Source: Brevibacillus antibioticus (GTDB lineage Bacteria; Bacillota; Bacilli; Brevibacillales; Brevibacillaceae). Taken from it: DNA of 64,000 nt. Under the pieces are notes generated by a model. The model saw nothing but the letters and a program-made list of their open reading frames with translations, had not been told where the DNA came from and searched no databases. The position numbers and the translations under genes are program-made. This document shows positions 25,483 through 34,728 of this stretch, in pieces. The first letter of the stretch is position 1; each line of letters opens with the position of its first letter. The DNA lies in assembly GCF_005217615.1 (NCBI RefSeq), contig NZ_SZNK01000001.1, positions 3,436,501 through 3,500,500 of the forward strand, given 5' to 3'.

Positions 25483-26427
25483 TTAATGTTGGACTTCTCG
25501 TTTCCTCATCAAATAGAGTGACAGTGCCGACACAGATCCGACGATGCAAAACAACACGACAGCCAACGCCGAACCGAGCCCAAGTGTGACATCCCCAGCT
25601 CCGCTGCTAAACGCCATGCGATAAAAGTAAACAGCCAGCGTATCTGTCGAATAAAACGGCTCACCCATCGAGCCTTGCATAGCGTAGACGAGCTCGAACG
25701 CTTCAAACGCCTGAATGAACGTAAATATCGTCATAATCGTGATCGCTGGCATGCACAGCGGCAAAATCATTTTCCACAGCATCCGCAAGCCTGTTGCCCC
25801 ATCCAACCTCGCCGCCTCGATCAAATCCTCCGGGATCGATTGAAGTCCCGCCAAAAAGATCAGCATGGCAAAGCCTATGCCAAACCAGCAGTTAATCAAA
25901 ATAATCGCGAGAAGCGCTGTATCCGGGTCACCGAGCCATGGTCTGGACCATTCTTCTAGACCGATTTTTGCCAAAACGGTATTGAGTGCCCCGTAATTCG
26001 GATTCAAGATTAACTTCCATAAAAACCCAATTACAATAACAGACAACAGCCTTGGCATAAAATAAGCGATCTTGAGAAACCCGGAGCCTCTTATTTTGCG
26101 ATAGATGAGAAAAGCTAGTCCGAAGGCAATCCCATTTTGCACAATCATTTCGACCACAAAGTAGAAGACGTTATGCCGAAAAGCATTCCAGAACATTTCG
26201 TTGAAAGGCTCTACCGTAAACAGCGTCATGAAATTTTGCAGTCCGACAAAAGCCCCACGCTTGATGCCATTCCAGTCGTACAGGCTGTATAAGAATGCCG
26301 AAAAAATCGGGTACACGACAAACAACGTATAAATAACAAGCGCAGGCAGCGGAAACAGGTGAATCAGCCAGCGCACTTGCCCCTTTGTTCGAATGCTTTT
26401 CCTGTTTAGCGTCTCGATGATACCCAC
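25483..26427 (-). CDS. ABC sugar transporter permease (MalF type, CUT1)
   Basis: 314 aa, six hydrophobic helices, first at WLIHLFPLPALVIYTLFVVYPIFSAFLYSLYDW. EAA loop EAARLDGATGLRMLWKMILPLCMPAI. The start is a GTG at 26427 whose purine-rich site is very close, so the exact start is uncertain. Pairs with the MalG-type protein encoded next. Confidence 0.92.
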   Translation of the reverse strand: MGIIETLNRKSIRTKGQVRWLIHLFPLPALVIYTLFVVYPIFSAFLYSLYDWNGIKRGAFVGLQNFMTLFTVEPFNEMFWNAFRHNVFYFVVEMIVQNGIAFGLAFLIYRKIRGSGFLKIAYFMPRLLSVIVIGFLWKLILNPNYGALNTVLAKIGLEEWSRPWLGDPDTALLAIILINCWFGIGFAMLIFLAGLQSIPEDLIEAARLDGATGLRMLWKMILPLCMPAITIMTIFTFIQAFEAFELVYAMQGSMGEPFYSTDTLAVYFYRMAFSSGAGDVTLGLGSALAVVLFCIVGSVSALSLYLMRKREVQH

Positions 26428-26508
26428 CCCTTTATTACGAAAATCATTGCGGCCTGTTCAGAAGCTGGGAGCGAACCCAACTCGGGTCCACTCCCCCCTT
26501 TCGGTCTG

Positions 26509-27792
26509 CTATTTTTTAAAGGGAGGAAACCAGGTAGCCGCCGACTTTTGTACTTCTTCTACAACCTGCTCAGGGGTGAGCTTGCCTAAATACATACCTT
26601 GTAGGGCGTTTTCCAATGTTTGCTTCGTGGTCGGTTTTCCTTCCGCGAAATTGACGACCATCAAATAGGGTGTGGCGCTTGATTGGGACAACTCTGCCAT
26701 CTTGTTTACCAACGGATCGTCAGTCGATACACCTGGCACCGCGCTAATTCGTTTGAACTGATTGGCGAATAGCTCCCCAAACTTTTTCGTCGCCATGAAT
26801 TCCATGAATTTCAATGCCTCTGCTTTGTGTTTGGACTTGGCATTGACGGCATAGGAGCCATCGACCCAGGTAGTCAGGACTTGTTTGCCGTCATCGGTTG
26901 GCATCGGGAAGAAATCAAGTGGCAAATCAGGGTTGAGTTTTTTGATTCCTTCCAGCTCAAAGCTGCCATTGATGAACATCGCTGCTTTTTCCGTGGCAAA
27001 CAACGTCCGCATATCATTCAATTCAAGACCCACATAATTTTCCGGGAAATAAGGGATAAGTTCATGCATACGCTGCACCGATTGGAGGAACTCGGCGCTT
27101 TTTAGGTCACTTTCTCCTTTTAGCAGCTTGTCGAGATAGTCCGTTCCGCTATAGCTAGCTGGAGCTATCACACCATGACTGAGAGAGAGGAGCCAGCCTT
27201 CCTTTGCTCCGAAAGAGATTGGGACGATTCCTTTCTCTTTCAATGTTTTGGCTGTCGCGATCAGCTCATCCCAGCTTTTCGGTGCCTGGAGACCATTTTG
27301 CTCGAAGATTTTCTTGTTGTAGTAAAATTGCGTGGAGTTCAGGGATAGTGGTACACCGTAGACTTTACCGTCTTTACCTGTGGCCGCAGCGAGGACGTCT
27401 TTTGGTATGGTAAATATGCCTGGCACCTTGTCGAGAGGCTCCAGATGTCCAGCTTCAGCCAGGGCAATACCCGGAGCGTAGGGACGCAGCTGCAAAATAT
27501 CTGGACCACTGTCGCTTTGAAGCGCTGTGTTGAGAATGGTATTGTACTCCGTTGCTTTGAATGGTTTGAAATCGATCTTGATATGCGGATTGTCTGCCTC
27601 AAAAGCTTTGATAATGGCTTTGTAGCCCTCCGTGTCTTCTACGCGCCAGCTATGCATCGAGAGTGTTACCTGCTGTCCCCCACCCTGCCTGCTGCCAGAC
27701 TCTGTTTCGGTTCCTCCACTGCTACATCCTGTCACTACCATAACCGCAGCCAAAACAATAGAAGCTACATAGCGAAAACGAAATTGCTTCAT
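26509..27792 (-). CDS. Extracellular sugar-binding lipoprotein of ABC transporter
   Basis: 427 aa. Signal peptide with lipobox VVTGC (Cys23). Typical solute-binding family 1 pattern: VTLSMHSW, IIKAFEADNPHIKIDFKPF, GPDILQLRPYAPGIALAEAGHLEPLD, GVPLSLNSTQFYYNKKIFEQNGL and a C-terminal KQTLENALQGMYLGKLTPEQV. It would capture the amino sugar or muropeptide fragment at the outer membrane face and deliver it to the two permeases encoded downstream. Confidence 0.92.
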   Translation of the reverse strand: MKQFRFRYVASIVLAAVMVVTGCSSGGTETESGSRQGGGQQVTLSMHSWRVEDTEGYKAIIKAFEADNPHIKIDFKPFKATEYNTILNTALQSDSGPDILQLRPYAPGIALAEAGHLEPLDKVPGIFTIPKDVLAAATGKDGKVYGVPLSLNSTQFYYNKKIFEQNGLQAPKSWDELIATAKTLKEKGIVPISFGAKEGWLLSLSHGVIAPASYSGTDYLDKLLKGESDLKSAEFLQSVQRMHELIPYFPENYVGLELNDMRTLFATEKAAMFINGSFELEGIKKLNPDLPLDFFPMPTDDGKQVLTTWVDGSYAVNAKSKHKAEALKFMEFMATKKFGELFANQFKRISAVPGVSTDDPLVNKMAELSQSSATPYLMVVNFAEGKPTTKQTLENALQGMYLGKLTPEQVVEEVQKSAATWFPPFKK

Positions 27793-27816
27793 GCGAAACC
27801 CTCCCCTTTTTCTTGC

Positions 27817-28854
27817 TTAGGTCTGCAAAAGCTGGGCCGTAACAGCATCGTGCAAAATCGGTCGTAATTGCCGAAGCTGATGATTGCGGCCTAGATGAAC
27901 GGCGTTGGTGAGAAAGATGACAGCAAACTGTTGCTTTGGGTCGATCCACATACTGGTTCCCGTAAAACCCGTATGCCCGAAGCTCTTGCGATGCAAGCCG
28001 CTTCCACAGCTCAGCGTGGTGGATGCTTGATTGAGCTCCCAGCCATACCCTCTACTCCCGCCTGCTTGCTCTGTATGGTTACGAATCGCCAGTTCGTACC
28101 ATTCGCTCGCAAGTATCCGAGGATCTTGGTACAACCAGCTCATCGCGTATCGGCACAGATCGTCAGCCGTTGAAAATAGTCCAGCATGTCCGGCAACCCC
28201 TCCCATCGCAAATGCTTTTTCATCATGAACCTCGCCTGTAATGTAGGCGTTGGTGAGGCTGCAGTATTCAGTAGACGCAATATTCCGATAAATAAGTCGA
28301 CTCGGACAGAAAACTGTATGTGCCATGCCCAATGGGGTAAAGATGCGCCGGGTAACAAACTGGTCCAAGTGCTCTCCAGTTACTCGCTCGATAACGAGGC
28401 CCAGCCAGATCATGCCCAAATCACTGTAAACAACCTGGGTCCCAGGCTTGTGAATCAATTCTTGCGCATACAACAACTCTGGCAAATCGATCTCGCTATC
28501 GCGCCTTCTCTCTGCCAAATCTGCTGGCATTCCTGAGGTATGCGCAAGCAGCTGCGCGAGTGTGATCCGCTTTTTATCAGCGGGACAATCGGGGAAAAAT
28601 CGGCCAATCTGATCATCTAGCGCTACTACTCCCTCCTGCACAAGCAAGAGGATAGCAGGCAGCGTCGCCGTCACTTTGGTGAGCGACGCCAGGTCAAACA
28701 TGGTATCCGGCGTTACCCGCTGCTCTTTGGTGATACTCGTCGTTCCGACATCACACGCATACCAGATACGATGATCACGAACGATTCGCAAGGCAGCTCC
28801 CGGGAGCACACCGTTGTCCACCCATCCTTGTAATAGTTGCTCCAGATCGTCCAT
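27817..28854 (-). CDS. Serine hydrolase, beta-lactamase/DD-peptidase fold (YbbE-like)
   Basis: 345 aa without a signal peptide. FDLASLTKVTATLPAI gives the SxxK nucleophile motif, VVYSDLGM the YxN-equivalent, and FGHTGFTGTSMWIDP the third-strand HTG motif. Class C-like hydrolases of this kind (YbbE, AmiE neighbours) sit in MurNAc catabolic clusters of Bacillus, next to MurR. Encoded 18 nt after the regulator and just before the transporter, it probably hydrolyses peptide or ester groups on imported wall fragments; a cytoplasmic location is suggested by the missing signal. Confidence 0.82.
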   Translation of the reverse strand: MDDLEQLLQGWVDNGVLPGAALRIVRDHRIWYACDVGTTSITKEQRVTPDTMFDLASLTKVTATLPAILLLVQEGVVALDDQIGRFFPDCPADKKRITLAQLLAHTSGMPADLAERRRDSEIDLPELLYAQELIHKPGTQVVYSDLGMIWLGLVIERVTGEHLDQFVTRRIFTPLGMAHTVFCPSRLIYRNIASTEYCSLTNAYITGEVHDEKAFAMGGVAGHAGLFSTADDLCRYAMSWLYQDPRILASEWYELAIRNHTEQAGGSRGYGWELNQASTTLSCGSGLHRKSFGHTGFTGTSMWIDPKQQFAVIFLTNAVHLGRNHQLRQLRPILHDAVTAQLLQT

Positions 28855-28871
28855 GTCTTCCCTCCCTTTTC

Positions 28872-29738
28872 CTACGTCGATGAGCGTTTCGTCCGACTAA
28901 CAGCAAGCCTTGATTTTTCTAACAAGGGAATGACTTGCTCTTGCATTCTGCTGATCATGGTAATAAACAAAATGTCGATGACGTTCAATTGGGCAATGCG
29001 TGAGGCCATGGCCCCGCTACGAATGCTTTTTTCTACAGAACTGGTGAACAGTCGGATGTTGGCTAGTTCGGCTACTGGCGAGGGACCGAATTTGGTCAGG
29101 GTAATGATGGTCGCTCCCTGCTGCTTGGCCTCCGTCAACGATTGAATAATGTCTTCGGTCTGTCCTGAATAAGATATGCCGATGACCACATCTTTTTCCG
29201 TTAAAGTGACTGCCGACGTCAATTGTGCGTGAAAATCCGAATAAGCCTCACACCACAAGTTAATCCGCGAAAATTTTTGCCGGATATCGTCAGCAATGAC
29301 CGCCGATGCACCGACGCCGTAGACATCAATCTTCCTGGCTACCGCCAGCACGTCGACTGCTTTCTTGACTTCTTCGTTGGACAAGACAGAGAGAGTATCC
29401 TGGATGGATTGGATATTATTCCAGCTAACCGCTTGCATAATCGATTCGACGGAACCCTCCATCATGATCTCCTGATAGCTGCCCATCGCCGTCTGTTTCG
29501 TCAAATCTCCTGCGACGCGCAGCTTTAACTCCTGATATCCCTTCATATTAAGAGAACGAGCCAAACGGATAATCGTCGCCTCGGAAACCCCACTGAATTC
29601 CGCCAATTTTTGGACAGAAAGCTTCACAACATCTTCCGGGTGAGCCAGGATATAATCAGCGACTTTTCGCTCCGAAGGCTTCAATTGGTCCAAGATTGTT
29701 TGCAGGCTGACAAGCCCTCCATTTAACATATGCGACAT
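28872..29738 (-). CDS. RpiR/MurR-family transcriptional regulator
   Basis: 288 aa. N-terminal RpiR helix-turn-helix (LKPSERKVADYILAHPEDVVKLSVQKLAEFSGVSEATIIRLARSL) and C-terminal SIS domain binding a phosphosugar (DVYGVGASAVIADDIRQKFSRI; DVVIGISYSGQTEDIIQSL). The ATG at 29738 follows a GTG in frame; GGGGGAAG serves either. MurR in this family senses MurNAc-6-P and represses wall-recycling genes. First gene of the operon, and a palindrome over the -10 upstream suggests autoregulation. Confidence 0.9.
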   Translation of the reverse strand: MSHMLNGGLVSLQTILDQLKPSERKVADYILAHPEDVVKLSVQKLAEFSGVSEATIIRLARSLNMKGYQELKLRVAGDLTKQTAMGSYQEIMMEGSVESIMQAVSWNNIQSIQDTLSVLSNEEVKKAVDVLAVARKIDVYGVGASAVIADDIRQKFSRINLWCEAYSDFHAQLTSAVTLTEKDVVIGISYSGQTEDIIQSLTEAKQQGATIITLTKFGPSPVAELANIRLFTSSVEKSIRSGAMASRIAQLNVIDILFITMISRMQEQVIPLLEKSRLAVSRTKRSST

Positions 29739-29761
29739 CACTTTCTTCCCCCAAATCTTAT

Positions 29762-29776
29762 CTACATTTTATGTAG
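29762..29776. promoter_or_regulatory. Palindromic operator candidate for the RpiR/MurR regulator
   Basis: CTACATTTTATGTAG is a perfect inverted repeat (6-3-6) 23 nt upstream of the regulator start. It covers the -10 of the predicted promoter, the usual place for a repressor site. A second dyad, ATTGTT (29794-29799) with AACAAT (29808-29813), lies over the -35. Confidence 0.6.
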
Positions 29777-29794
29777 CATTATTTCTCTCGTCAA
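29766..29794 (-). promoter_or_regulatory. Sigma-A-type promoter of amino-sugar recycling operon
   Basis: On the minus strand TTGACG (29794-29789), 17-nt spacer, TAAAAT (29771-29766). It would transcribe regulator, hydrolase, transporter and kinase genes as one unit. Confidence 0.65.
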
Positions 29795-29948
29795 TTGTTA
29801 TCTAATAAACAATATTTCAAATTCACGAAGTCCATCACAACTCTTCTGAATTTGTTCTCTCTTTTTCAAAAAATCCCCTCCTTGACTTTCCCGCGGCGTC
29901 AAGCTTTACGCTTGCATCGCTACCAGGAATAAAAAGGAGGATTTTCCC

Positions 29949-31241
29949 ATGAAAACGTTATTGATTAAAGACTGCATGATCTTGACGATGGTTGAGGGAG
30001 AGAAGCCATTTCTCGGGGATATTTGGATCGTGGATGGTCGAATCGCCAAAATCGGACCATCCCTTGAAGAGGAAGCAGACCGTGTCATACTGGCAAAAAA
30101 TAGGGTAGCGATGCCCGGTCTCATCAACACGCATAACCATGCCAGCATGTCCTTGCTGCGTGCTTTTTCCGATGACCTCAAGCTGATGGATTGGTTGGAC
30201 AAAAAGATGCTGCCGGCTGAAGCACGGATGACAAGAGAAGATGTCTACTGGGGAACGACACTTGGGATCGCGGAAATGATCGCTTCTGGCACGACCGCTT
30301 TTGCCGATATGTATGTGCATATGGATGCAGTTGCCCAAGCGGTACTTGATTCTGGTATTCGGGCTTCTTTAACACGCGGAATGGTCTTTCTCGAGGATGA
30401 CGGTGAACGACGAATGGCCGAAGCCTTAGACCTCATCGACAACTGGACGGGGGCTGGCGATGGCAGAATCACGACGATGCTCGGTCCGCACGCTCCCTAT
30501 ACGTGCCCGCCGAAACCTTTGCAAGGAGTTATCGAGCTTGCCCACAAGCGCCAAATCCCGCTCCACATCCATCTGGCTGAAACGATTGAGGAAGGAGAGA
30601 AAATCCGGGCCAGGTACAATCAGACTCCCACGGAGTATTTGCATGAACTGGGCATGTTCCACGATACACACGTCTTGCTCGCGCATGCTGTTCATTTGAA
30701 TGAATCCGATGTCGCGCTTCTTCGCGGGATGAGAGGCGGTGTCGCCCATAATCCTGTCAGCAATTTGAAGCTCGGCTGCGGCATCGCCCCTGTCAGAGAG
30801 CTGATCGAGGCCGGGGTCACTGTCGGGATGGGAACAGACGGTGCCGGCAGTGCTACGACCCTCGATATGTTTGCTGAGATCAAAGCCGCGACTTGGATGC
30901 AAAAGCTCAAGCACGGTGATCCAACGGTACTTCCTGCCGAATCAGCCTTGCGCATGGCTACCATCGAAAGTGCAAAACTGCTTGCGATCGATCACGAGGT
31001 CGGAACTCTGGAAGTCGGGAAGCGAGCTGATCTCATCCTGATCGATCTGGATAAACCCCACCTGCAGCCTGTCCATGACATCCTTGCCCTGCTCGCATAC
31101 AGCGCGACGGGAGCCGATGTGGATACAACCATTGTGAACGGAGAAATTTTGATGCATCAGCGCCAATTCCAAACCCTCCAATGGGAGGAAATAAAGAGAG
31201 AAGCGACAACGCGAGCCAGCCGACTCGTTGAGGGTCTGTAA
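29949..31241 (+). CDS. mtaD: Amidohydrolase, 5-methylthioadenosine/S-adenosylhomocysteine deaminase type
   Basis: 430 aa, AAAGGAGG site. Metal ligands in MPGLINTHNHASMSLLRAFSDDLKLMDWL, later His in IPLHIHLAETIEEGE and LLAHAVHLN, and Asp in VGMGTDGAGSATTLDMFAEIK; C-terminal VGKRADLILIDLDKPHLQP closes the composite domain. This is the MtaD/TRZ-ATZ deaminase pattern, converting SAH or MTA to the inosyl forms. Monocistronic; its stop is only 12 nt from the stop of the converging TspO gene. Other aminohydrolase substrates are possible. Confidence 0.87.
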   Translation: MKTLLIKDCMILTMVEGEKPFLGDIWIVDGRIAKIGPSLEEEADRVILAKNRVAMPGLINTHNHASMSLLRAFSDDLKLMDWLDKKMLPAEARMTREDVYWGTTLGIAEMIASGTTAFADMYVHMDAVAQAVLDSGIRASLTRGMVFLEDDGERRMAEALDLIDNWTGAGDGRITTMLGPHAPYTCPPKPLQGVIELAHKRQIPLHIHLAETIEEGEKIRARYNQTPTEYLHELGMFHDTHVLLAHAVHLNESDVALLRGMRGGVAHNPVSNLKLGCGIAPVRELIEAGVTVGMGTDGAGSATTLDMFAEIKAATWMQKLKHGDPTVLPAESALRMATIESAKLLAIDHEVGTLEVGKRADLILIDLDKPHLQPVHDILALLAYSATGADVDTTIVNGEILMHQRQFQTLQWEEIKREATTRASRLVEGL

Positions 31242-31253
31242 TTGCTTTTGTGC

Positions 31254-31712
31254 TCACAGGTTGAGCAGGCAAAAGCCAATTGCGAGACATATCCCAAACA
31301 CGCTCCACATGAAAGAGGGAATGAGCAGCGAGGATGCGATTTTGTGGTGGGGACGAATGGCGCGAATGAGTACCCATGTGGAATACATCACCAGAATGGT
31401 GTCCAGCGCAGCCAACACGAGCAGTTGATACCCGATAAACAACACGAAAAAAAGTTGATGAAAAAACCAATTGATCCCATATAGAAGCAAAAGCTCGCGG
31501 TCTATCTGCCTCGTTCGAATCAAGATCAGTAACGACCATGCTATGAGTGCGTATAGAATGAGCCAGATGATGCGAAACAAGTAGATTGGCGGTGTTCCAT
31601 CGGGCTTGGCCAGGGAATCATACCAGGCCCCACCGTCTGGAAAAGCGATACCACCTAGTGAATAGAGGACCACTCCCGCAAGAAATAGAAGACTATTGTG
31701 CACCAATCTCAT
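31254..31712 (-). CDS. TspO/MBR-family membrane protein
   Basis: 152 aa from ATG at 31712, chosen because GGGTG lies 9 nt upstream and the family N-terminus starts here; the frame opens further at 31775 without a site. Five hydrophobic helices, with family markers GGAWYDSLAKPDGTPP after helix 1 and LYGINWFFHQLFFVLF. TspO proteins bind porphyrins and are linked to tetrapyrrole handling or stress. Codon and base use match the neighbours. Confidence 0.8.
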   Translation of the reverse strand: MRLVHNSLLFLAGVVLYSLGGIAFPDGGAWYDSLAKPDGTPPIYLFRIIWLILYALIAWSLLILIRTRQIDRELLLLYGINWFFHQLFFVLFIGYQLLVLAALDTILVMYSTWVLIRAIRPHHKIASSLLIPSFMWSVFGICLAIGFCLLNL

Positions 31713-31810
31713 CCAGGTAGTCACCCTTTCTTCTTCTTTCTCTTCTATATCTATGAGTGGTCCTGCTCTTTTCATGCTAGTTTCAGAGATTTATAAAAAA
31801 CTTTTTGGTC

Positions 31811-32330
31811 GTTGCTGTAGTGCTGGGGAGGAAACAGGAGAAAACGCTCAGATTCTTGTCCCACCCGCTGGGGGATTCACTGCCCGCCTCCATGCAAAAA
31901 GCGAAACCGCGTCCAAAGTGGTCCTTTCAGGATGTATTTCAGAGGTGGACGCTTAAGGGCGTGTTTCTCTTTTTGCATTCCGGCTCGGTCGGTGTACCAA
32001 AGATCTTCGCTTTTTTCTCCTGTTTCCTCTACGAGCTTTCCGTGCTTAAACGGGTCTTAACAGCTTTAAAAGATTGAAGAACGTGGTCAGTCACGCTAGA
32101 GAAGAATATTTCCAGACGTAGCGACTTGTGGAGTCCTACCCAGCGGAGAAGGGATTTGCGGGCAAAAGAAACGCAACCGTGCCCGTACGACGTAGCGGCT
32201 ACCACTTTTGCGTTTCCCCGCAAATCCCTTCGGAGCGGACAGTCTCAGCCCTCAGCAGGACGGAGCCTGGAGCCTAGACTGGAAATATTCTTCTCCCCAC
32301 CGTAGCTACATACATAGAAAATCTTTAGTT
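31811..32330. repeat. Tandem repeat unit 1 of ~520 bp with two palindromic elements
   Basis: Begins GTTGCTGTAGTGC. Element A runs 31828-32029 with perfect 17-bp terminal inverted repeats GAGGAAACAGGAGAAAA / TTTTCTCCTGTTTCCTC and inner complementary segments (GCGTCC/GGACGC, GAAAC/GTTTC, TGCAAAAA/TTTTTGCA). Element B runs 32099-32295 with perfect 17-bp terminal repeats GAGAAGAATATTTCCAG / CTGGAAATATTCTTCTC and nested 15-bp (32148-32162/32217-32231) and 9-bp (32168-32176/32208-32216) complementary arms. This copy is the most divergent of the three. No transposase or convincing gene is present. Confidence 0.9.
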
Positions 32331-32851
32331 GTTGCTGTAGTGCCGGGGAGAAAACAGGAGAAAACGCTCAGCTTCTAGGGCCACCCGCTGGGGGATTCAC
32401 TGCCCGGTTCCATAAAAAAAAGCGAAACCCGCGTCCAAAGTTGTCCATTCAGGAGGCGTCTCAGAGGTGGACGCTAAGGGCTTGTTTCTCTTTTTTTCAT
32501 TGCGCCTCGGGCGGTGTCCCTAAGATCTTCGCTTTTTTCTCCTGTTTCCTCTACGAGCTTTCCGTGCTTAAACGGGTCTTAAAAGCTTTAAAAGATTGAA
32601 GAATGTAAGAAGTTCCGACAGAGAAGAATATTTCCAGACGTAGCGACTTATGGAGTCCTACCCAGCGGAGAAGGGATTTGCGGGCAAAAGAAACGCAACC
32701 TGCCCGTGCTACGAAGCGGCTACCACTTTTGCGTTTCCCCGCAAATCCCTTCGGAGCGGACAGTCTCAGCCCTCAGCAGGACGGAGCCTGGAGCCTAGAC
32801 TGGAAATATTCTTCTCCCCACCGTAGCTACATACATAGAAAATCTTTAGTT
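32331..32851. repeat. Tandem repeat unit 2 of ~520 bp
   Basis: Period 521 bp to the next unit. Nearly identical to unit 3 over its whole length and diverged from unit 1 mainly inside element A. Both palindromic elements are retained; in element A the first arm reads GAGAAAACAGGAGAAAA, adding one mismatch to the stem. Confidence 0.9.
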
Positions 32852-33362
32852 GTTGCTGTAGTGCCGGGGAGAAAACAGGAGAAAACGCTCAGCTTCTAGG
32901 GCCACCCGCTGGGGGATTCACTGCCCGGTTCCATAAAAAAAAGCGAAACCCGCGTCCAAAGTTGTCCATTCAGGAGGCGTCTCAGAGGTGGACGCTAAGG
33001 GCTTGTTTCTCTTTTTTTCATTGCGCCTCGGGCGGTGTCCCTAAGATCTTCGCTTTTTTCTCCTGTTTCCTCTACGAGCTTTCCGTGCTTAAACGGGTCT
33101 TAAAAGCTTTAAAAGATTGAAGAATGTAAGAAGTTCCGACAGAGAAGAATATTTCCAGACGTAGCGACTTGTGGAGTCCTACCCAGCGGAGAAGGGATTT
33201 GCGGGCAAAAGAAACGCAACCGTGCCCGTACGACGTAGCGGCTACCACTTTTGCGTTTCCCCGCAAATCCCTTCGGAGCGGACAGTCTCATCCCCCAGTA
33301 GGACGGAGCCTGGAGCCTAGACTGGAAATATTCTTCTCCCCACCGCAGCCACATACCTAGAA
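32852..33362. repeat. Tandem repeat unit 3 of ~510 bp
   Basis: Same two-element structure as unit 2. The last 70 bp differ by a handful of substitutions (CATCCCCCAGTAG for CAGCCCTCAGCAG, CCGCAGCCACATACC for CCGTAGCTACATACA), as expected where recent homogenisation between units stops. The array ends just before a terminator at 33371-33410. Confidence 0.9.
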
Positions 33363-33370
33363 CCCCCATA

Positions 33371-33410
33371 AAAAAAAACCGCTAATCTCATCCTAAGTAG
33401 ATTAGCGGTT
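33371..33410 (-). terminator. Intrinsic terminator of UPF0173 gene
   Basis: On the minus strand AACCGCTAATCT (33410-33399) pairs with AGATTAGCGGTT (33388-33377), followed by a long T run. Confidence 0.85.
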
Positions 33411-33428
33411 CTATGTATCTAGAGCGAG

Positions 33429-34124
33429 TTATGGCAAACGCAATGTCTCTCCCGGCTTCAATGCCTTGCCTCTGATGTCTTTCTCAGCTAGTTCAGCTAC
33501 GAATGCTTCCCCGTCCTGTTTGATCGGCGGGAATGTATCGTAATGAATGGGCACAACAAAATCGGCTTGTATCCACTCAGCAGCTACGAGGGCATCCTCA
33601 GGTCCCATTGTGAACACATCTCCAATCGGCAGGAAAGCCAAATCGATGTTATGACGCTCTCCGATTAGCTTCATGTCGCCGAACAGTCCTGTATCCCCTG
33701 CGTGATAGATCGTTTTTCCACCCAGCTCGATCACAAAGCCCCCTGGCATTCCCATGTACACGATTTGTTTCTCATCATCCAGCACGACACCGGAGCTGTG
33801 GAACGCTTGTGTCATTTTCACTTTTCCAAATGGAAGTTTGACAGAGCCTCCCAGATTCATCGAGATGGTCTTGACTCCCTGCCAGCTCAAATAGGTAGCA
33901 AGCTCATGAGTTGCAACGATTGTCGCATCGTTTTTCTTGGCCAACTCTACCGCATCCAAAATATGATCCAGGTGTCCATGTGTCAGAAGGATGTATTGAA
34001 CAGAGATGTCTTCCAGCTTGGTTGCTGCCACTGGGCTTCCTGAAATAAATGGATCAATCATGATCGAGTGCCCTTCACTTGTTACCTGCACGGAGGAATG
34101 TCCGTGAAACCGAATATCCAACAT
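33429..34124 (-). CDS. UPF0173 metal-dependent hydrolase (YtkL-like, metallo-beta-lactamase fold)
   Basis: 231 aa. Metal-binding [10 protein letters not shown], later HSS in TQAFHSSGV, Asp in [12 protein letters not shown] and final His in [12 protein letters not shown]; the N-terminal [14 protein letters not shown] and DPFISGSP are characteristic of UPF0173/YtkL. Soluble; physiological substrate unknown. Single gene with its own terminator. Confidence 0.9.
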   Translation of the reverse strand: MLDIRFHGHSSVQVTSEGHSIMIDPFISGSPVAATKLEDISVQYILLTHGHLDHILDAVELAKKNDATIVATHELATYLSWQGVKTISMNLGGSVKLPFGKVKMTQAFHSSGVVLDDEKQIVYMGMPGGFVIELGGKTIYHAGDTGLFGDMKLIGERHNIDLAFLPIGDVFTMGPEDALVAAEWIQADFVVPIHYDTFPPIKQDGEAFVAELAEKDIRGKALKPGETLRLP

Positions 34125-34257
34125 AGTGGTACCCCCTCTATTCGCAGCGTTTTTTCAGTCCCTTTTATGTTACCATGCCGCAGGGTGTAAAGAATAGGAA
34201 AGGCCGTCGATCACTCGACAGCCTGAGAAACAAATCCTACTTTTCTACAATCACAAC

Positions 34258-34455
34258 TTAGCAATCGTCGCCGTCATGCTCTGTAACGGCAATAATTTTC
34301 GAGTCACGAATAATGGTGCGGCGATTACCATTGCGCTCTTCCAAAATAATGGTGGTCGATTTTACTTGTACCAGACGACCGAAAAAAGTACCGTCTACAG
34401 TGGCAACCCTAACATTTCTGCCTTCGAATTTTTTTACTTGGTCTTTGAATGCCAT
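34258..34455 (-). CDS. Small Sm-like/DUF2642-type protein, 65 aa
   Basis: Start at 34455 chosen for AAGGAGGGATTAACC; the frame opens further without a site. Sequence pattern: AFKDQVKKFEGRNVRVATVDGTFFGRLVQVKSTTIIL split by short turns, then RRTIIRDSKIIAVTEHDGDDC, a five-strand SH3/Sm-like barrel. Small proteins of this type in Bacillales are often sporulation- or coat-linked, but no function is proven. It is divergent from the RacA-like gene at 34729. Confidence 0.7.
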   Translation of the reverse strand: MAFKDQVKKFEGRNVRVATVDGTFFGRLVQVKSTTIILEERNGNRRTIIRDSKIIAVTEHDGDDC

Positions 34456-34728
34456 GGTTAATCCCTCCTTCTCATGCATCCTATGAACATTTGGCATAGC
34501 CCTACTGAGCAAAAGCGGAGTCAAAGAGAAAATGTACTTGTACCCTTCCGTCATTTGTCCTCATTTTGCCAAACAACTTTGTCGTCTGGTGACAAATTGA
34601 CGCTAAACCAGTACGCGGCTTACGAACACTGTGAGATTTTGTCGCACGATTCCACAAGGAAAACCATTTTCACGTACAGAAACGGTATAGCAAGAGATGA
34701 GCGGACTTACGCCAGAGGAGGGATTTCC

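Noticed and set aside
32029..33266. Repeated 64-aa minus-strand frames (32029-32223 and 33072-33266) in the tandem array
   Set aside because: They lie in the arms of the palindromic elements, the sequence is dictated by the inverted repeats, and unit 2 does not keep the frame.
31811..33362. CRISPR array
   Set aside because: Units are about 520 bp, directly adjacent, without short repeats or unique spacers, and there are no cas genes.
34474..34728. N-terminal extension of the RacA-like protein
   Set aside because: No ribosome binding site and not part of the HTH domain; ATG 34729 has a strong site.
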